Part shown: positions 38,987-42,688 of the stretch, piece after piece
Layout of the letters: the number at the start of each line of letters is the position of its first letter
How positions within the stretch are numbered: the first letter of the stretch is position 1
Virus record (IMG/VR): IMGVR_UViG_3300032770_000043
Coordinates: 1-42,688 of that record
Reading direction: 5' to 3' (one strand)
DNA: 42,688 bases
Origin: a virus
The notes under the pieces: generated by a model
Seen by the model: the letters and a program-made list of their open reading frames with translations, nothing else
Told to the model about the DNA's origin: nothing
The model's database searches: none
Position numbers and translations under genes: made by a program

Positions 38987-40516
38987 GTGGCGCCGCCGCT
39001 GGCCCCGCAGGACAGCTTCGCAGACCTGACCCAGCTCGCAAGCCGGATCACGCAGCACCTCCAGCAGCACCCCGGTGATACGCAGGCGCGGGACGATCTG
39101 CGGTACGTCACCGCGAAGCTCGGGACGTCGAACCAGCCCGGCAGCGCTGCGGCGGTGGCGGATGCCAACGATCCCGAGAATGCCGTCACCAATGATCCGC
39201 ACCCTGGCTGGTCCATTGCTTCTGGACTGGCCAGCGCAGCCATGGATATCCCCAAAGGCGTGGCCACGGCGGTGATGCACCCGGTCAAGACGCTGGGGCA
39301 GGTCACGGGCCTCGGGAACCTGAAGCACTATGCTGATGTGCTGGCGGACCCGGACGCGAGCACGGCCGAAGCCGCCGATGCGGCGTTCCGGGCCACACCC
39401 ACGAACGTGGGCTACGCGCCGGAGCGGGCCTTGATGCAGGCGACGGGGGCGACGGGTGAGCCTCCGGCGTCGCTCGAGGAGCAAGCGCATCGCGCGGGGA
39501 ACGTCGCGAGCCTCGCGCTACTTGGGGTGAAGCCCGGGGCCGTGGCGAAGGCCGTGGGCGGCCGCTTGATGGGACGCCTCGGCAGTGCGGTGCTCGATCG
39601 CTTCCTACCCGCTGGGGCCCGCAGCGGGGCCGAAGCCGCGGAAGCGGCCCCTGCCGCTCCGGCGGCGCCTGAATCCCCGCCCGCCATGGTCGGCAGCATG
39701 ACGGAGCAGGCCGTGCGGGCCAGCCTTGCGAAGCAGGGCATCGCCCCGGAGGTGATCGACCGTTTGGTGGCGGAGAATACGGCCCCGGCGGTACCGGAGC
39801 CGACGGTGCAGCCCTCGCGGCCCCCGGAGCCCACGCCCAGCGCCGTGGCCCCGACGGTGCCGAGCGAAGCGCCGCCCACGCTTGAGCCCATCCCCGGCCA
39901 GCCGAAGGGGTTCACGGCCGTTGGACGCCCGACGCCCCCGCCTCCCGACGCCCCGACGGTCACGGAGTTTCAGGACCGGCTCGCGGGCCGCTCGAACCTC
40001 ACGCTGTTGGGCAAGGGCCACACACTGCCCTACTATCCGCGCGGTGGGGCCGCCGAGCAGGCCACGCCTCCTGGCCCTGCGGAGAGCCCGCCCCTACCAG
40101 GGAGCATCCTGACCAAAGCGGCCGCGGTGAAACACCTGCTGGGCATGTCCGCGCAGGATTTCGAGACGGCGGCCCCGAGCCTCCTGCCTCCGGAACTACT
40201 GGAGCAGGTCCGCGCGTGGCGGGATGCGGGCAAGACCCCGGCGGACGTCGATGCGGTGATGCGGGATTTCGGCGGCTACGAGGCCGAGCCCAGCGGGGCC
40301 GGGGCTGCGGAGGCGATGCAGCACCCCGCGTACCAGAACGCCGATGTGCTGGCCCGGCAGGCGGTGCGGATCGCGCCGGAGTTCGCGAAGCTTTCCGTGG
40401 AGCAGGCGACGGTGCGGCTGCGCTCCATGATCCTCGACTACGCCCGGACCCATGGCGGGCAGGTGCCCGCCCTCACGACGCTGCCCAAGTTCCTCCAACG
40501 CCTGCGAGCGCCATGA
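38987..40516 (+). CDS. Candidate internal virion/ejection protein (509 aa)
   Basis: GTG at 38987, one base after the preceding stop. Modular helical protein: ADLTQLASRITQHLQQHPGD, a hydrophobic AGNVASLALLGVKPGAVAKAV, a Pro-rich linker (about 265-320), and a C-terminal helical domain (AVKHLLGMSAQDFETAAPSL; SVEQATVRLRSMILDYARTH). Plausible last-ejected protein crossing the host envelope. No lytic transglycosylase motif is seen. Confidence 0.55.
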   Translation: MAPPLAPQDSFADLTQLASRITQHLQQHPGDTQARDDLRYVTAKLGTSNQPGSAAAVADANDPENAVTNDPHPGWSIASGLASAAMDIPKGVATAVMHPVKTLGQVTGLGNLKHYADVLADPDASTAEAADAAFRATPTNVGYAPERALMQATGATGEPPASLEEQAHRAGNVASLALLGVKPGAVAKAVGGRLMGRLGSAVLDRFLPAGARSGAEAAEAAPAAPAAPESPPAMVGSMTEQAVRASLAKQGIAPEVIDRLVAENTAPAVPEPTVQPSRPPEPTPSAVAPTVPSEAPPTLEPIPGQPKGFTAVGRPTPPPPDAPTVTEFQDRLAGRSNLTLLGKGHTLPYYPRGGAAEQATPPGPAESPPLPGSILTKAAAVKHLLGMSAQDFETAAPSLLPPELLEQVRAWRDAGKTPADVDAVMRDFGGYEAEPSGAGAAEAMQHPAYQNADVLARQAVRIAPEFAKLSVEQATVRLRSMILDYARTHGGQVPALTTLPKFLQRLRAP

Positions 40517-40960
40517 ATGCGCCTGCCCAGCCGTCGGGTCCTGTGGGGGATCGCGCTGTACATGACGCTGCTCGTGCTCTCTCTGTGGGGACTCCTCGCC
40601 ATCCTCCACGCCCCGGTGACCATCAACGTGACGGGCGCGTTCGTCTCGACGCTCGCGGCCGATGGGGTGGTCACCGCATGGCTCACCGCCGTCTACATGC
40701 AGGGGCGGCGATTGGAGCGCCAGCAAGCGGGCTTCGTGGGACGCGCCGAGCTCGGGCCGATTCATGAACGGCTGACAGACCTCATGGCATTGCATGCCAC
40801 GACGCAGGCGCAAGTGGCCGCCGCGCACGCCCGCATGGATGACGTGGTGAGCCGGTTGACGGTGAGCGTGATCGACTCTGAGACCCGGATAACGGAGCGG
40901 ATCAGCGGCTCCGAGGAAACGCTGCGCGAGCTGCTGCTCCAGGGCCGGAAGGCCGGCTGA
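40517..40960 (+). CDS. Membrane protein with coiled-coil tail (147 aa)
   Basis: ATG at 40517 directly after the preceding stop. Two hydrophobic segments (VLWGIALYMTLLVLSLWGLL; GAFVSTLAADGVVTAWLTAV) then a long helix (AQVAAAHARMDDVVSRLTVS). It begins the lysis block. Could be a holin or anti-holin; charge and topology alone do not decide. Confidence 0.6.
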   Translation: MRLPSRRVLWGIALYMTLLVLSLWGLLAILHAPVTINVTGAFVSTLAADGVVTAWLTAVYMQGRRLERQQAGFVGRAELGPIHERLTDLMALHATTQAQVAAAHARMDDVVSRLTVSVIDSETRITERISGSEETLRELLLQGRKAG

Positions 40961-41205
40961 TGCGCGTGCCCCAGTGGTTCATCACCGCGGTGATCGTGGC
41001 CGCCGCGCTCATCGGCTTCGGGATGCACACGCAAGCTATCCTCAGCGATTTGCGGCAGGCCGACAAGGACGGGGCGACTGGGCGCGCGATGCTCGAAAAC
41101 ACCGTGCAGGACCTCGCGCGGCGGGTGTGCGTGCTTGAGACTCGCGGCGGGGCCGTGGATACCAAATGTCCGACCTACTTGTGGGAAGGAGACAGCCTAC
41201 CATGA
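40960..41205 (+). CDS. Single-pass membrane protein (81 aa)
   Basis: ATG at 40960 shares a base with the preceding stop (TGATG). N-terminal membrane helix (WFITAVIVAAALIGFGMH), then a short coiled coil (LSDLRQADKDGATGRAMLEN) and two cysteines. It resembles inner-membrane components of lysis cassettes. Exact role unknown. Confidence 0.6.
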   Translation: MRVPQWFITAVIVAAALIGFGMHTQAILSDLRQADKDGATGRAMLENTVQDLARRVCVLETRGGAVDTKCPTYLWEGDSLP

Positions 41206-41423
41206 CGTTGACCCAGAACCAGAAGAAGGTGCTGCACAGTGTGGCCAATGCGTTCATCATGGGTGCCTTGGCGGCGAGCCAGGAAGTGGTCCGCAGCGGG
41301 TTCACGAGCAAAGCCGCGCTCGTCGGCGGGGCGTCGGCCATCGTCGGCGGCGGCCTGTCCCGCGTGGCGGGCTGGCAACTGGCGCGCATGGAAACGGCCC
41401 AAACCCCCGCAGCCGCGAAGTGA
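41202..41423 (+). CDS. Holin candidate (73 aa)
   Basis: ATG at 41202 follows GAAGGAGA and overlaps the preceding stop. NAFIMGALAASQEVV and AALVGGASAIVGGGL are two moderately hydrophobic helices separated by a charged turn, with a charged C-terminus. Size and position just before the endolysin fit a holin, but the helices are weakly hydrophobic. Confidence 0.5.
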   Translation: MTLTQNQKKVLHSVANAFIMGALAASQEVVRSGFTSKAALVGGASAIVGGGLSRVAGWQLARMETAQTPAAAK

Positions 41424-41845
41424 CTCCGGAACAGTGGGCCACAATTCGGCACTTCGCGCCGTCCGAGTTTGGTCGGCCGGACGCCATGGACTACGAGTTC
41501 ATGGTCTTCCTAGACCAGGTGCGGGATGCCTGTGCGTTCCCGTTCGTGGTGACGAGCGATGCGCGCACGATCGCGGAGGAGCTGGCCCAGCCCGTCCATG
41601 CCATTCCGCCTGAGAGCGGGCTGCACGTGTTCGACCCCGCGCAGAACCTCTGGTGCCGGGCCGTGGACCTGCGGTGGCTCGCAGATCCTACGGAACGGGA
41701 CACGCTGGTGGCGGCGGTCTACCGGGTGCGAGGCCAGCGGCCCACGGAGCTAGAGCTCGTGCCGTTCACGGCCAACGCGCATACGCACTTGGGACTGTTC
41801 CGCACGGCGGACCACCCCGCGCGGTTGGAGTTCTCCGCCTCATGA
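41420..41845 (+). CDS. Endolysin, peptidase M15-like (141 aa)
   Basis: GTG at 41420 overlaps the preceding stop (GTGA). Zinc-peptidase residues of the M15 fold are seen: His69 in SGLH, Asp83 in CRAVDLRW and His123 in AHTHLGL. PFVVTSDART (41-50) matches the usual ITSGYR strand. The spacing between His69 and Asp83 is longer than usual (14 against about 7 residues), so a loop is inserted. It should cut peptide bridges in the cell wall at lysis. Confidence 0.75.
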   Translation: MTPEQWATIRHFAPSEFGRPDAMDYEFMVFLDQVRDACAFPFVVTSDARTIAEELAQPVHAIPPESGLHVFDPAQNLWCRAVDLRWLADPTERDTLVAAVYRVRGQRPTELELVPFTANAHTHLGLFRTADHPARLEFSAS

Positions 41846-42384
41846 CCGCCCCGCGGCTGCCCTACCAGTTGGCGCTCGCGGTGGCTTGCGGGCTGCTCGC
41901 CATGCACCTGTGGAACCAGGCGGGGCAGGCGAGCGAGGTCACCGAAGCGTCGAACGCGGCCTTGGCCTTGCACCCCAAGATTCTCCAGTGGGAAGCGAAG
42001 CTCCTAGCCGTCGAGACGTCTTGGCGCGGCAAATGGCAGGCGGCTGCGGCGCGGGCGGATTCGCTCGAGCGCACGGCCCCGGCGATTCCCCCGGAGCCCG
42101 TGGGGGCGGATACGGCGACGTGGGTAGCCGCGAACCAGTGGAAGGCCGTGGCCGAGGCCAAGGATACGGCCCTGAAGGCGTGCAGCGAAGTCGTCCTGTC
42201 CTGCGAGGCGCGGGCGAAGCTGGCAGAGGCGGAGGCGGATACGCTAATGAAGCGGCTGGCGGCGCAGGTGACGCTCGGGACCTGCCATATCAACTTGGGT
42301 GTGGTTCGGCTGGCGTGCCCATCGCGCACGGTGCTGTTTGTGGGTGGTGTCGTGGCGGGCTATGGACTGACGAAGGTGCCCTAG
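41842..42384 (+). CDS. Spanin-like lysis protein (180 aa)
   Basis: ATG at 41842 overlaps the endolysin stop. N-terminal membrane anchor (YQLALAVACGLLAMHLW), a long periplasmic coiled coil (about 30-145), then cysteines and a second hydrophobic segment at the end (TVLFVGGVVAGYGLTKV). Gene order and topology match inner-membrane spanins of Gram-negative phages, though the C-terminal hydrophobic segment is unusual. No separate outer spanin is seen. Confidence 0.6.
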   Translation: MTAPRLPYQLALAVACGLLAMHLWNQAGQASEVTEASNAALALHPKILQWEAKLLAVETSWRGKWQAAAARADSLERTAPAIPPEPVGADTATWVAANQWKAVAEAKDTALKACSEVVLSCEARAKLAEAEADTLMKRLAAQVTLGTCHINLGVVRLACPSRTVLFVGGVVAGYGLTKVP

Positions 42385-42406
42385 CGCTAACTGGGGCACC
42401 GCTCAC
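42385..42406. other. Convergent gap between the lysis block and the minus-strand operon
   Basis: Only 22 bases separate the two stop codons. GGGGC here and GGGGCCCC just inside the neighbouring gene can pair weakly, but no convincing bidirectional terminator is seen. Confidence 0.5.
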
Positions 42407-42688
42407 TCACGGGGCCCCCTCCTGCGGCCCGCTCGCCCGCTCGGCGGCTGCCCGCTCCGCTGCGTAGGCGGCACGCAGCGCATCGGCCATCAGATTGTTT
42501 TTTCCGAACAACTCACTCTCGGCGGCGCGAACCGCCATCTGGCTCGGTTCGCTCGGCAGTGCGGGGCGTGCGGCCAGCGCCTCAAGCTGCGCCTTGTGCT
42601 GAATCATTTCTTCGATATGTGCCGCGCCATCCTCCATCCGTACCCGGTGCGCGTGGGCTAATTGCTGTTGCAGCGCCTCGACCTGCGC
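42407..42688 (-). CDS. Hypothetical helical protein, C-terminal part (gene starts at 258 across the join)
   Basis: Continuation of the gene beginning at 258. From 42571 it adds 54 residues (ARPALPSEPSQMAVRAAESE and on) to the stop at 42407; 42572-42688 duplicates the part already at 1-117. The C-terminal segment is Ala/Glu helix (ADALRAAYAAERAAAERASG). Without circularisation the start codon is missing here. Confidence 0.8.
   Translation of the reverse strand, partial: AQVEALQQQLAHAHRVRMEDGAAHIEEMIQHKAQLEALAARPALPSEPSQMAVRAAESELFGKNNLMADALRAAYAAERAAAERASGPQEGAP
42572..42688. repeat. Terminal overlap identical to 1-117
   Basis: Exact second copy of the first 117 bases; the circular genome should contain it once. 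Confidence 0.95.

Noticed and set aside
42392-42416. Possible bidirectional terminator between convergent genes
   Set aside because: Only five base pairs with a long loop and no U-tract on either strand.
1-42688. Integrase, repressor, CRISPR array, tRNA or DNA polymerase
   Set aside because: I looked for each by motif and found none; a lysogenic lifestyle is therefore unsupported.

Overview
The window is one tailed-phage genome, assembled as a circle. The first 117 bases recur exactly as the last 117, so the unique molecule is about 42,571 bp, and one gene runs across the join. The DNA is GC-rich and densely coded. Most neighbouring genes overlap by a few bases as ATGA, GTGA or TAATG. I see no tRNA, integrase, repressor, DNA polymerase, helicase or RNA polymerase, so replication and transcription must lean on the host. 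A spanin-like last gene and an M15-like endolysin suggest a Gram-negative host. A scaffold, a coat protein, a large P22-type portal candidate, a beta-propeller-like tail protein, ejection-protein candidates and no tape measure suggest a podovirus.

Left arm (6430 down to 1, continuing at 42688-42407, minus strand): one tightly overlapped operon of about 21 mostly tiny genes. Many carry zinc-ribbon cysteine patterns. It also holds a conserved phage protein that may act in recombination, a compact cytosine-C5 DNA methyltransferase and an amino-DNA methyltransferase with a DPVW motif. Short direct repeats sit at several gene boundaries, as if genes were gained and lost as cassettes.

Control region (about 6440-7007): two divergent promoters and a third promoter that starts a leader of about 240 nt with strong inverted repeats. 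I find one motif, CTTTCG-N18-CATATT, at five places with identical 30-nt geometry: 6490-6519 (minus), 6560-6589, 6728-6757, 10430-10459 and 26943-26972. It is probably the phage's own promoter signature.

DNA-modification block (7008-10771): a helical protein possibly linked to replication, a glycosyltransferase of the TET-associated type, a zinc-ribbon protein, a TET/JBP-family 2-oxoglutarate/Fe(II) dioxygenase and several small proteins. With the C5 methyltransferase this forms a predicted cytosine hypermodification pathway: C to 5mC to 5hmC to glycosyl-hmC.

Packaging and virion block (10768-40516): small-terminase candidate, VRR-NUC nuclease, large terminase, a histidine phosphatase, portal, a run of beta-rich surface proteins with a second glycosyltransferase among them, scaffold, major coat protein (own promoter and a terminator-like hairpin), adaptor and tail genes, a compositionally odd fibre gene, then ejection-protein candidates.

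Lysis block (40517-42384): membrane proteins, a holin candidate, an M15-like endolysin and a spanin-like protein. It ends convergently against the left-arm operon.
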